A stretch of DNA of 64,000 nt from JADLHS01 sp020848635 (GTDB taxonomy: Bacteria; Verrucomicrobiota; Verrucomicrobiia; Limisphaerales; JADLHS01). Positions within the stretch are counted from its first letter, which is position 1. Each line of letters opens with the position of its first letter. This document shows, one piece after another, positions 13,769-22,140 of the stretch. The stretch is from positions 62,001 through 126,000 of the forward strand of contig JBAOIL010000039.1 of the NCBI GenBank assembly GCA_037044975.1. The letters are read 5' to 3'. The notes beneath the pieces are model-generated. The model ran no database searches, was not told the origin of the DNA, and saw nothing but the letters and a program-made list of their open reading frames with translations. The position numbers and the translations under genes were made by a program.

Positions 13769-14644
13769 GTGAACCAATTTTTTGCTCCGCTCGCCGAACC
13801 GGTCGGTGCCGTCTGGTTACTGATGGCCCTGGCGGTGACTTGGTTGCTTTGGCGCCGCCAATGGCGCAGCGCGCTGTGGTTGGGCTTGCCGACGGTCCTG
13901 CTCTTTTTCGTCGGCAGCACATCCGTGGCGGAAATGCTCGTCGGCGCCGAGGAAAAACCGTGGGTTGCTGGGCAGAGGGCGGCCAGGCCGGGTAGGGACG
14001 CGCTGCCGCGCGTCCCAGCCAACCGGCAGGTCGGCCCTACCAATTCTCCCAGTTCCCAGCTCCCAGCTCCCAGCTCCTTTCAGCTTTCAGCACCCACCGC
14101 CCCAGCCGACGCCGTTATCGCCCTAGGTGGCGGGCAGCGTGTTTCAGACCACGATGTGCTAGGGTTCGCCGTGAGCGACGGCGGCAGCCGCGTCCTCACG
14201 GCAATCGAGTTGGTGCGTTCGGGACAGGCCCGAACCCTGGTACTAGGTGGGAGTTGGCCCATGCCAGGCCAGCCGAATGTGCCCTCGATGTCCGTGGTTC
14301 AGGATTGGGTGATTTCCTGGGGCTTAACCATGGGCCCGGTGACGAACCTTGGAATATGTTTCAACACGCACGACGAAGCGGTCGCGTTTCGAAAACTGGC
14401 GCCGAGCCAAGGCTGGTTGCGAGTGCTGCTGGTTACCTCCGCCCTGCACTTGCAGCGCTCGGAGGCGTTGTTCCGGAAGCAGGGCATCTCGGTCACCCCG
14501 GTGGCCGCTGATTTCCAGGTGCAGGGGGTGTCGCAAGATTTGCCATTTAGTCCGTTTCCGCGTCAGCACCGGCTTCATCTCCTGACCCTTTATCTGCACG
14601 AGAAGATTGGTTGGTGGGTTTATCGCGTGCGCGGCTGGGTGTGA
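13769..14644 (+). CDS. DUF218 / YdcF-ElyC-like membrane protein with in-frame repeat insertion
   Basis: A GTG start gives an N-terminal membrane part (VGAVWLLMALAVTWLLW and ALWLGLPTVLLFFVG). The DUF218 fold starts at APADAVIALGGG (about residue 111) and runs through VLGGSW, NTHDEA (usually the S/T-x-E loop), VTSALHLQR and HEKIGWWVYRVRGW. Family members (ElyC, SanA, YdcF) act on envelope polysaccharide or lipid carrier metabolism. Between the two parts, residues about 67-110 are low-complexity and coded by a GGGACGCG palindrome plus CCCAGCTCCCAGCT simple repeats. That block is not expected in the family. It is the fourth gene of the polysaccharide cluster. Confidence 0.7.
   Translation: MNQFFAPLAEPVGAVWLLMALAVTWLLWRRQWRSALWLGLPTVLLFFVGSTSVAEMLVGAEEKPWVAGQRAARPGRDALPRVPANRQVGPTNSPSSQLPAPSSFQLSAPTAPADAVIALGGGQRVSDHDVLGFAVSDGGSRVLTAIELVRSGQARTLVLGGSWPMPGQPNVPSMSVVQDWVISWGLTMGPVTNLGICFNTHDEAVAFRKLAPSQGWLRVLLVTSALHLQRSEALFRKQGISVTPVAADFQVQGVSQDLPFSPFPRQHRLHLLTLYLHEKIGWWVYRVRGWV
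13990..14079. repeat. Palindromic repeat plus CAGCTCC simple repeat inside a gene
   Basis: GGTAGGG ... CCCTACC form the outer arms and GGGACGCG ... CGCGTCCC the inner arms of a hairpin (13,990-14,041). It is followed by tandem CCCAGCT(C) units up to about 14,079. The frame stays open through it. Confidence 0.6.
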
Positions 14645-15096
14645 CCCGCGCTCGGAAGACATGGTGGTTCGACGTCAACCGATCTGGTCATCCCCCCGAT
14701 CCCAAGTCTCACTTGTGGTCATGCTGGTCCTGAAAGTGGATAGATACGGCTGAACGAAATGACCGATACTTACCCTCGGCAAATCAAACTGGTTTGCGCT
14801 TTGAAACAAATCAACGAATCAGCGTGTGCATTACCAGCATTGACCGGTCAGGCGCAGCGGTGGCGGTCTGGTCGGAGACTAGAGGGCTGTATGCCAGAAC
14901 AACTAGCCGAAGCAGCTTCCGGGTGGAGCCCAGATACTCGGAATAACAAGTCTACCCAGCCGATGCCGGTTTTTAGCGAAGAGCTATGGACGTTGCAGTT
15001 CCCTCAAGGGAATTGATATGAATCAATCTCCGAATTCCAACTCAAGCAGCCGAACGCCGACTGCAGCGAACAAACTCTCCTCGTGCACGGGCGAGA
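14645..15096. other. Intergenic, no clear gene
   Basis: A possible frame at 14,759-15,016 lacks protein-like composition and a recognisable family. The 3' end may be the leader of the dehydratase gene, whose start is not certain. Confidence 0.4.
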
Positions 15097-17189
15097 ATGG
15101 TAATGGACCCAGGAAGGTCCACAACGGGCTGCGAGCGGCTGGTGGCCCGCCTGCCTTCGATCACGTTCCGAAATGGGAATGGCCATGGGCCGCACGGTCG
15201 ACCGGATGGCAGACTCCAAAAGCTGGGGTTGCGATCCACTCAATTCCTACGGCGAATCTTTCTGGCTACGCTCGCCGCGGGCATCCTGTTTGTCTGCCGC
15301 TGGCTCGCGTACCAGTTGCGATTCGATTTCTATGTTCCCGAAGCTTATCAGATTCAGTTGGACACTCATGCGTTGTGGGTGATCCCGTTGCAGTTGTTCT
15401 GGCTGCTGGTGTTCCACCAGTTCTCTGGCATCTTGAAATACTTCAGTCTACCGGAGATTCGCTGGTTGGCCTATGCGATGATGTTCTCCGCCCTCTCGCT
15501 ATATGGTTTGCACTACTTCGACCTCGGATTCTCGCCGCCGAAGGGGGTTATCTTGGTTCAGAGCCTGCTTGGCTTCTTCGCCATCGGCGGCATGCGCTCG
15601 GCGTGGCGCATCGTTAACGAGCGCTACTTGTCGCGCCGTGACCATAGCTACCAGCGCAAACGCAAAATCGCGATCATCGGGGCCGGCGATGCCGGGGCCG
15701 ACCTCGTCCGGGAGTTGTCTGCACGCCCCGACCTCGGTCTGGTTCCGGTCGCCTTTTTCGACGACAATCCGACGAAATGGGGTTCAGATATTCACGGCAT
15801 CCCGGTCATGCGGACCGCCGGATCAGATCCAGCGCAAGAAGGAGCAACTGGCCCTTGAAGAAGTGGTGATTGCGATGCCCTCCGCCCCCGCCCGACGAAT
15901 AGGGGAGGTGGTCAGCCTCCTCCAGCAATCGAAACTGAAGGACGTGACAGTCCCGAGCATTGGCCAACTGACTTCTGGCACCGTCCAGATCAGCCAGTTG
16001 CGCCCGGTCAACATCGAGGACCTGCTCGGTCGTGAGCCCATTGATCTGCATTTGAACGAGATCGCAGGCATACTGGAAAACCGCACCATCTTGGTGACCG
16101 GCGCTGGCGGCAGCATTGGCAGCGAACTCTGTCGCCAAATTGCTGCGTTCCAGCCCCGGTGCCTCCTGCTGCTCGAGCAATCAGAGGTGCAGCTGTTCCA
16201 GATCGAGCAGCAACTCATCAAGCTCGGTTACGGCGCCATCATCGTGCCAATCATCGCCGATATTCTGGACAGGCCGCGGATGAACGATATCCTGCGGCGC
16301 TACCACCCCGCAGTGATTTTTCACGCCGCCGCCCACAAGCACGTGACGATGATGGAAATTCAGCCAGGCGAGGCAATTAAAAACAACTCCTTGGGCACTG
16401 CCGGCCTAGCCGCGCTAGCCTTCGCGCATGGGGTGGAACGGTTCGTCATGATTTCGACGGACAAAGCAGTCAATCCTACGAGCGTGATGGGCGCGAGCAA
16501 GCGCCTGGCTGAGGTGTTCCTCCAAGCGTTTGCCAAGGAATTTCCTGACCGTACGAAGTTCGCGGCGGTTCGGTTCGGTAACGTACTCGGATCGTCCGGC
16601 AGCGTAGTCCCGATCTTTGAACGGCAAATTGCCGAAGGTGGACCAATCACCGTCACCCATCCGGAAGTGGTGCGCTTTTTCATGACCATCCCCGAAGCCG
16701 TGGGGCTGGTGCTGCAAGACCTGCACGCAAGGGGATGGCGGGGAAATCTTCGTTCTGGACATGGGCAAACCGGTGAAGATTGCCGAACTGGCCCGGCAGA
16801 TGATCCGGCTGTCCGGGCTGGAACCGGATCACGACATCGCGATCCAATACGTCGGTCTGCGGCCGGGCGAAAAACTTTATGAGGAGCTGCATCATTTGCG
16901 GGCCAATTGCACCGGCACGGCCCACGCGCGCATCAAACGGCTGACCAGTGAGCCGGTGCCCCTCGGCGAGATCCGCGCGCAACTCCACGAGTTGAGTCAG
17001 GCCCTGTACACGGCCTCGCCGGACGAGCTTAAGTTCATGCTTCAGGAAATCCTGGAGGATTACACGCCGGCTATGTCTGCCGGTAACCACGGCCTCAAAG
17101 CCTTCACCCCAACCTTCAGCAAGCCGAATTTGTTTAGCGACCTGCCTACGAACGGTCGGCCGAACTCGAGTTCACCATTGGCCGCCTAG
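15097..17189 (+). CDS. Membrane nucleotide-sugar epimerase/4,6-dehydratase (CapD/WbpM type), frameshifted
   Basis: Polysaccharide biosynthesis enzyme acting on UDP-GlcNAc-type sugars. The N-terminal membrane domain has four helices (LATLAAGILFVCRWLAY, LWVIPLQLFWLLVF, WLAYAMMFSALSLYGL, ILVQSLLGFFAIGG). A first Rossmann segment, GAGDAGADLVREL, follows. After a one-base shift near 15,812 the catalytic SDR domain starts with GAGGSIGSELCRQI and continues with HAAAHKHV, STDKAVNPTSVMGASKR and RFGNVLGSSGSVVP. A second shift near 16,735 precedes the C-terminal part (FVLDMGKPVKIAELARQMI, GLRPGEKLYEEL). In this family the Tyr of the usual YxxxK is replaced by M in the SVMGASK motif, as is normal. The start is uncertain (15,097 is the longest). 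It fits with the aminotransferase upstream in making an amino-deoxy sugar. Confidence 0.85.
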
Positions 17190-17676
17190 CGAACCTCAGG
17201 CGTTGATATGGCTCTCTCTTTGTCAAGCGGGCAGTAAAATATAGTTCCGATTTTTTCACGGTACTGCTTCCGACCTTGCGCAATGGACTGTTGAGTTGGC
17301 GCCGGCAGCGTAATCAACGACGGTTGATCATGCTGATATACGTGAGTTCGCAGTTCCTTGCGAAACTGGCTGTAGCACCTGACCACGGTTCGACGCGGCG
17401 CTTCCTCTCTCTAGGCTCGAGGGTCCAGCCGGATTGCTCCGGGGTTTCCGCTTAACGCCAACGAGGGTTCGCCTAAACCGCGCTGCTCGACGCCAACTCA
17501 TCAATCCACTCCAAAACTGCTTCCAACCGGTTGGGGTTTCTGGTTCTTGCCCGGATGCATGCCCCGGGCGAGCGCAGCGGAGGCGCAGCGAGAGCCGGCG
17601 CGTCAGCGGTTTGATCCCCTGACGGCGGTTGCCCGGGTCCTGCTCCCGAGGGTGCGTCCGCTTCATTTCTTAAAAG
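17190..17676. other. Intergenic, no clear gene; includes the 3' flank of IS110
   Basis: No frame with protein-like composition. The right end of the IS110 element must lie here (3' of its transposase stop at 17,677), but IS110 elements lack long terminal inverted repeats and I cannot place it. Confidence 0.4.
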
Positions 17677-18867
17677 CTATTTGTGCTTCTGGAACTTCTT
17701 TTCCGGCTCCAGCCGGTAAACCTTGCCGCGGCAGGTGCGAATGATCTCCGGGGCGGCCGGTTGGGCGGCCGGTTTGACTGCGCAGGCAATGGCCCACACG
17801 AACGCGGCCAGTTCGCGCGCCACCGCCGTGGCGGCCACCACGCTCTTCTTCTTGGCGGAAAGTTGCCGGAAGCGTTTGTGCAGTCGTTCCTGTGCTTTCC
17901 AGGCAATGAGCCGCACAGGCTTGCTCTGGCCCTCCTGCCGCTTCTGAATCACTGCGCTCACCTTGGGTTTCAACCGGTAATGCCACGCCGCTTCGGTGAG
18001 CACGCGCCGACAATGCGCGTTGCCGCACCGGGTGATGCCGCCCTGCACCCGTTTGTCGCTGCTGGTGTGTTCACTGGGCGTGAGCCCGAAAAAGTGCATG
18101 AGCGAACGCGGATCCTTGAACCGGCTGAAGTCGCCCACCTCGGCCACCAGCGTCATGGCGGTGAGCACTTGCACGCCCCGCAGGCTCATGAGCGCGCGCA
18201 CCACCGGTGCCCACTTCCAGCCCGGCAACGCGTCTTCCACCGCCTGGGCCAGCCGCTCCAGCCGGTCCGTCGCGTCATTGATGGCGTGAATGTATTCCTG
18301 AAAGGCGATCTGTTGCGGCCCTTGCGGCATCACCAGGCCGGAGAGATAACGTTTGTGGGCGTCGTTCCAACTGCTCTTGCCGGTGTAACGAAAGCCCAGC
18401 CGCAGGAGAAACCCTTTCAAGCGATTGCGCGCCTGGCGTTGATCGGTCATCGCCGCAGTGCGGGCGCGCACCAGATCGCGGAGGGCTTCGTCCTCCTGAT
18501 CGGGCACGTGAATGGCCGTCAGTTCCCCGGCCCGATAGAGCCGCGCCAGTTGATCGGCATCGCGGCGGTCGGTCTTCACGCGATCGGAGGCTTTCTTGGG
18601 AATGAGCGAGGGGGCGATCACCTCGCAATGAATGCCCCGGCTGCGCAGGTGGCGGCAGATCACGAAGCCGCACGGACCGGCTTCATAAACCACGCGCAGT
18701 TCGATGTCCTGCGGCTGTGAGAGTTTCTTGAGGAGTTTATCCACCGCGTCGAGCGAACCGCCGATGATGCCGTAACGGCGGACCTCGGTGGAGTTTTGCG
18801 GTGCGATGGAAACGGCGATGGTTTCTTTGTGGACGTCTAGGCCGAGGTAATGCACGATTTTAGTCAT
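17677..18867 (-). CDS. IS110-family transposase (DEDD/serine recombinase)
   Basis: A 396-residue full-length transposase. The N-terminal RuvC-like DEDD domain (DEDD_Tnp_IS110) shows YLGLDVHKE (first Asp), VVYEAGPCGF (Glu), and KTDRRDADQLARLYRAGEL (the Asp pair). The C-terminal Transposase_20 domain shows SLRGVQVLTAMTLVAEVGDF, LMHFFGLTPSEHTS and the GGITRCGNAHCRRVLTEAAW segment that carries the catalytic-serine region. The protein joins DNA ends guided by a structured RNA from the element. The ATG directly follows the closing stem of the 5' leader, without a normal ribosome binding site between them. Confidence 0.93.
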   Translation of the reverse strand: MTKIVHYLGLDVHKETIAVSIAPQNSTEVRRYGIIGGSLDAVDKLLKKLSQPQDIELRVVYEAGPCGFVICRHLRSRGIHCEVIAPSLIPKKASDRVKTDRRDADQLARLYRAGELTAIHVPDQEDEALRDLVRARTAAMTDQRQARNRLKGFLLRLGFRYTGKSSWNDAHKRYLSGLVMPQGPQQIAFQEYIHAINDATDRLERLAQAVEDALPGWKWAPVVRALMSLRGVQVLTAMTLVAEVGDFSRFKDPRSLMHFFGLTPSEHTSSDKRVQGGITRCGNAHCRRVLTEAAWHYRLKPKVSAVIQKRQEGQSKPVRLIAWKAQERLHKRFRQLSAKKKSVVAATAVARELAAFVWAIACAVKPAAQPAAPEIIRTCRGKVYRLEPEKKFQKHK

Positions 18868-19016
18868 GGGTGTTTGGTTTCGTTATCTGTTATCAATGGC
18901 CCACCTTCGTGGAGGGTCGTTTAACCTTGTGGATAGGTCCGCTTCGGCGGACAACCCACGTTTACAACCGGAATCAAACACCCACTCTGACTTTCTGTTA
19001 AGCCATAAGGTCTAGG
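18868..19016 (-). ncRNA. Candidate IS110 bridge RNA (5' leader)
   Basis: On the minus strand the leader has GGGTGTTTGATTCCG pairing with CGAAACCAAACACCC at its end (13 of 15 positions). The ATG comes immediately after. Inside are a perfect GTCCGC-CGAA-GCGGAC hairpin, a CCACGAAGGTGG-type hairpin and the word GTAAACGTGGGTTG. The last word, the outer stem and the CTAGAC...GGCTT left end recur in the three related units at 19,672, 21,430 and 47,695. IS110 bridge RNAs are known to come from the non-coding end next to the recombinase gene. Confidence 0.6.
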
Positions 19017-19028
19017 CATCTTCGCGCC

Positions 19029-19304
19029 GTGAGCACTTTTACATCAGCCAAGATTCCGAAGTGGCGCATTGCATTTTGGGGCGTGCTGGCCATTGGCGCT
19101 TTTGCTTGGGTTGGTCATGCGCTTGGCGACCGAGGCATGGTGTGGGCTGGCGTGATTTGCGTTCCTCTGCTCATCACTCTGATGCTCGGCATCATTCGGA
19201 TGGGACGCAGCCAGTGGGCGAAGCAGCATGTCGGGTTGTTGATCGGCATTTACGTCGTATTGCAGTCCGCGCTTTTGATTTGGCGATTCTTTGAGAAGCA
19301 TTGA
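19029..19304 (+). CDS. Small membrane protein, unknown
   Basis: A 91-residue protein from GTG at 19,029. It has three hydrophobic helices (IAFWGVLAIGAFAWVG, MVWAGVICVPLLITLMLGII, HVGLLIGIYVVLQSALLIW) and charged ends. No family is recognised. It starts 13 bases beyond the IS110 left end and is divergent from the transposase, so the IS either landed just upstream of it or supplies its promoter. Confidence 0.6.
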   Translation: MSTFTSAKIPKWRIAFWGVLAIGAFAWVGHALGDRGMVWAGVICVPLLITLMLGIIRMGRSQWAKQHVGLLIGIYVVLQSALLIWRFFEKH

Positions 19305-19602
19305 GTATGACGATCACGATGCCTAATCGCCAAAGGATTGAAATGACCGGAGCGCAGCGGAGCGTCATTCCAATCCGTGGTTGAACCCGCCCGGGAAAGT
19401 TTTTGAAATCATCCCTCCTGCCTTTTGCCTTTTGCTTTTGGCTTCGGTCCCTCACCCCAGCCGCGCCGCTGCGACCCCGCACGACCATGCCGGGGCGTGG
19501 CCCATAGTTCCCGCCGGCCGCGGGCCCGCACTGGGTCCCGCGAACCAGGGCGCCGGCCGCCAGTCCAGCCGCGCGGCGATGCGTTCCCAGCGGGCTTTGG
19601 CC

Positions 19603-19812
19603 GCTGCGCCGTGTCCGCACTGGTTTTTGCGGCTCGACAGCTTTGGGGTCGCGGAGTATGTAATTCTTCATGGTGTTGGCGCTTCGTTCATTCGCTGTCT
19701 GGGGCGTGCGTCCCACAACCGGTGGCTCGGCCACCGGCTCAACCGGTCGCAACCCACGCTTACTCCGGAGAGCAGACACCGCTTCCGCTTTCAGCGAAAG
19801 CCATACTGTCTG
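19603..19812 (-). mobile_element. Miniature IS110-like unit (leader plus about 20 codons), copy 2
   Basis: Reading on the minus strand from AGACAGTATGGCTTTCG (19,812) there is a 141-nt leader ending CAACACC, then ATG AAG AAT and about 20 codons (ILRDPKAVEPQKPVRTRR) up to GGACACGGCGCAGC (19,603). The rest of a transposase is absent. The whole unit is closely similar to 21,361-21,572 and 47,695-47,913, with the same two boundaries. Only 8 bases separate it from the ATG of the plus-strand gene at 19,820. Confidence 0.7.
19672..19812 (-). ncRNA. Candidate bridge-RNA-like leader, copy 2
   Basis: Contains CTTTCGCTGAAAG (hairpin), GGTGT near the 5' part pairing with ACACC just before the ATG, GTAAGCGTGGGTTG, and a strong CCGGTGGC-CGA-GCCACCGG hairpin. 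The hairpin arms are among the most variable positions between the copies. Confidence 0.5.
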
Positions 19813-19819
19813 GTTCAAG

Positions 19820-21196
19820 ATGATAACCGGCGTGTGCTTGGTCATTGCCGCCGTGGGTCTGCCGGACAGCAGCGCGGCGGCGGGCGAGGGGAATGTTACG
19901 GCCTCAGCGGGCCCGATCGTCCTCACCAACTCGATCTACCAACAGTGGGGCGGCCACAGCTTTTCCTATCTGCTGCAGGACGAAAGAACGCTCTACTACG
20001 CGGGGATTTACAACGAAAAGAAAGGCAAACCCTGGCCGAACAACACGTTCATCGTCGGCAGTCATCCGCTGTCGCGCAAGCCCAACTCCAAGCCCAAGTC
20101 CGATCGCGTGGCGCATGCGACAGTGGTCACCGACTCGAACGTCCAGCACTTCAACATCCCGCAGATGTTCCGTGACAACCGGGGCTATCTGCACGTCATC
20201 GTCGGCACCACGCTGCCCAGCGGCCGGCACGAGATTCGTTATTACCGCAGCGCCAAAGCGAACGATCTGTCGAGCCTGCTGGATCGGAGCGATCGGATTG
20301 AGGCCGGGCAGATCGCCGACTACCACACGCGGATGAACGTCGGGGTCAACCAGACCGGCGACCGGGCAGTCATTGTGAGCCTGGCTTGGAACACGCCCGG
20401 CCTGATGAACAATACGCTACTGGTCAGTTTCGGCACGAAGGTCGGGGACGACTTTCACTTCGCCGCGCCCAAGACGTACTACATGAAGATGAAAAGCATT
20501 TTCTACCCGCAGGTGGCGTGCACTGACTACGGGGTGGTGATTGTGGGCCACCTATATGATAAGGCCACCAAGGAGAAGGATCTGGTCACCAGCCTGCTGG
20601 TCCAGATCGACTGGGGCGGCACGGTCGTCAGCCGCAGGGACCTGCCCCACCCCAATGTGCCCACCGGCCACTTTACGACCTGCGACCTGCGGCCGATGGA
20701 TCCGCAAGACTGGAGCAAACTGACGATCGCTCAGAGCATCTACTCGACGGAACCCGGCATCACGGAGGGCACGGAAATCTACGTTTACGACGCCATGACC
20801 CACGAGCTTACGCGGAAAAACTTCCTCGAAGGACCGGAAAATCCGGGCAAGTTCGTGGTGGTGGATGAACACTTCTCGTTTTTCCTGAACAATCCCAGCC
20901 ATGGCAAGCACTGCGTCTGGCAGGGCGACATACTCGGGGGCCAGCAGATCACATATCAGCCACTTGTCGGCGGCGACATTACGGCGCTTGGCCACCCCTC
21001 CAGCACGTACAACTACCTCCCCAACGTGCTGACGGGCTCGGTTATGGATATGGACAACCTCTACTTCGCCACGGACGTCAAGAATCCCAACGACGAGGCG
21101 TATTCGCTGTTGGCCTACAAGTTGAGTGTCAGACAACCGCCGACTTCCACGAACCACCCCGCCGGGCCAGTCGCCGCGGAGGCCGGCAAGAAATAG
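19820..21196 (+). CDS. Exported beta-propeller-like protein, unknown
   Basis: ATG at 19,820 opens a signal peptide (MITGVCLVIAAVGLPDSSAAA). The mature 435 residues have propeller-like strands (SYLLQDERTLYYAGIY, GYLHVIVGTTLPSGRHEIRYYRS, CTDYGVVIVGHLYD) reminiscent of BNR-4/sialidase-like folds with a GYLHV..G..+Y.RS blade. I cannot name catalytic residues. An upstream in-frame extension exists but runs through the IS110-like unit and is unlikely. It probably binds or cleaves a polysaccharide outside the cytoplasm. IS110-like units lie on both sides in the same orientation. Confidence 0.65.
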   Translation: MITGVCLVIAAVGLPDSSAAAGEGNVTASAGPIVLTNSIYQQWGGHSFSYLLQDERTLYYAGIYNEKKGKPWPNNTFIVGSHPLSRKPNSKPKSDRVAHATVVTDSNVQHFNIPQMFRDNRGYLHVIVGTTLPSGRHEIRYYRSAKANDLSSLLDRSDRIEAGQIADYHTRMNVGVNQTGDRAVIVSLAWNTPGLMNNTLLVSFGTKVGDDFHFAAPKTYYMKMKSIFYPQVACTDYGVVIVGHLYDKATKEKDLVTSLLVQIDWGGTVVSRRDLPHPNVPTGHFTTCDLRPMDPQDWSKLTIAQSIYSTEPGITEGTEIYVYDAMTHELTRKNFLEGPENPGKFVVVDEHFSFFLNNPSHGKHCVWQGDILGGQQITYQPLVGGDITALGHPSSTYNYLPNVLTGSVMDMDNLYFATDVKNPNDEAYSLLAYKLSVRQPPTSTNHPAGPVAAEAGKK

Positions 21197-21360
21197 AAAA
21201 GTCATCCGGCGCGGCGGGAAGGGATGACCGCGCGCCGAAGACTGCGCATCGCGGGTCCTGGAGCGATTTACCACGGGACGAATCTGGGCGGCCGGCGCGA
21301 AACGGCGTTACCAGCGCCGGCGGTCGCGAATCCAGCACGACTAGGATCCGCTCCCGCTAC

Positions 21361-21572
21361 GCCGGCGCCGTGTCCGCATCGGTTTTTGCGGCTCGACAGT
21401 TTTGGGGCGCGGGGTATGAAGGTCTTCATGGTGTTGGCGCTTCGTTCATTTGTGGTCTGGGGCGTGCGTCCCACCACTGGTGGCTCGGTCACCTGCGCAA
21501 CCGGTCGCAACCCACGTTTCCTCCGGAGCGCAGACACCGCGTTCGCTTTCAGCGAAAGCCATACTGTCTAGG
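21361..21572 (-). mobile_element. Miniature IS110-like unit (leader plus about 20 codons), copy 3
   Basis: The minus strand starts CCTAGACAGTATGGCTTTCG (21,572), has a 143-nt leader, then ATG AAG ACC and a short coding remnant (MKTFIPRAP then frame-shifted KLSSRKNR), ending GGACACGGCGCCGGC at 21,361. It keeps the same ends as copy 2. It lies 14 bases upstream of the plus-strand gene at 21,587. Confidence 0.7.
21430..21572 (-). ncRNA. Candidate bridge-RNA-like leader, copy 3
   Basis: It has the same framework as copy 2 (CTTTCGCTGAAAG hairpin, GGTGT/ACACC outer pair, AAACGTGGGTTGCGACCGG). The variable hairpin differs: CAGGTGAC-CGA-GCCACCAG. Confidence 0.5.
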
Positions 21573-21586
21573 CCGCTTCGAGCGCT

Positions 21587-21799
21587 ATGAGATCAGAACG
21601 TTTTCCGATTTATGCTTCGATGATGTTCATGATTTCAGCGTGGTTGTTTCTGACGTTCATCCTGTGGAGGTCGGCTCGATATCTGGTCGAGAGTGGCCAT
21701 CCGCTGTTGTATGCCGTTTTGATAATTTTGGTTCTCGCTTGGGGCATTATTCCCATTCAGATTGCTCAGTACGTTCGGGAGGTTCGAGCACGACGATGA
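21587..21799 (+). CDS. Small two-helix membrane protein, unknown
   Basis: 70 residues with two hydrophobic helices (ASMMFMISAWLFLTFILW and LLYAVLIILVLAWGIIPIQIA) and a basic C-terminus (REVRARR). No family recognised. Its start follows the IS110-like unit directly. Confidence 0.55.
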   Translation: MRSERFPIYASMMFMISAWLFLTFILWRSARYLVESGHPLLYAVLIILVLAWGIIPIQIAQYVREVRARR

Positions 21800-22140
21800 G
21801 AGATTTGAGCTATGACACCTTTGTGGCCATGCGCTGCAGCGCCTATGAGGGTTGTCAACCGGGTTACGGGGTTGGAGTAAGAGTTTTTTTGCGTGAGCCG
21901 TTCAACGCGCGGGGCGCAACGGAATGAAGCGGCGGCGCGCGCGCCAGCGGTGCGGCCCAGGAAGGTGAGCCGGCCCGCCCGGCCCGGGCTGGAAGCGTCC
22001 GGTCACTTCATCTCAAAAGCATTTTCCCTTTGGCTTTGATTCCCCACTTCGTCGCGGGAGGCGTTGCGGACCAAGGGTCGCCACATTGTGAGTGGGACCA
22101 TTTTGCGTCCGGCATAAGCTCCGAGCGGGTGCGGATCGGA
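21800..22140. other. Intergenic, no clear gene
   Basis: GC-rich DNA between convergent genes. No frame looks protein-like and no clean terminator is seen. Confidence 0.4.

Larger units (their letters stand above)
17677..19016 (-). mobile_element. IS110-family insertion sequence (right end not determined)
   Basis: An intact transposase (17,677-18,867) is preceded by a structured 5' non-coding region of about 149 bases (18,868-19,016). The left boundary is placed at the word TCTAGG (19,011-19,016) because the same word ends two related units at 21,567-21,572 and 47,695-47,700. Confidence 0.75.

Noticed and set aside
14759..15016. Open frame of 85 codons before the dehydratase
   Set aside because: No family pattern, no binding site, and composition typical of translated non-coding GC-rich DNA.
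17683..18720. 345-codon plus-strand frame
   Set aside because: It is the antisense of the IS110 transposase; His/Arg-rich composition is typical of such shadows.
17677..21572. Composite transposon carrying the exported propeller gene
   Set aside because: IS110 elements do not normally form composite transposons with inverted ends and target duplications; the three units are of different type and the outer ends cannot be defined.
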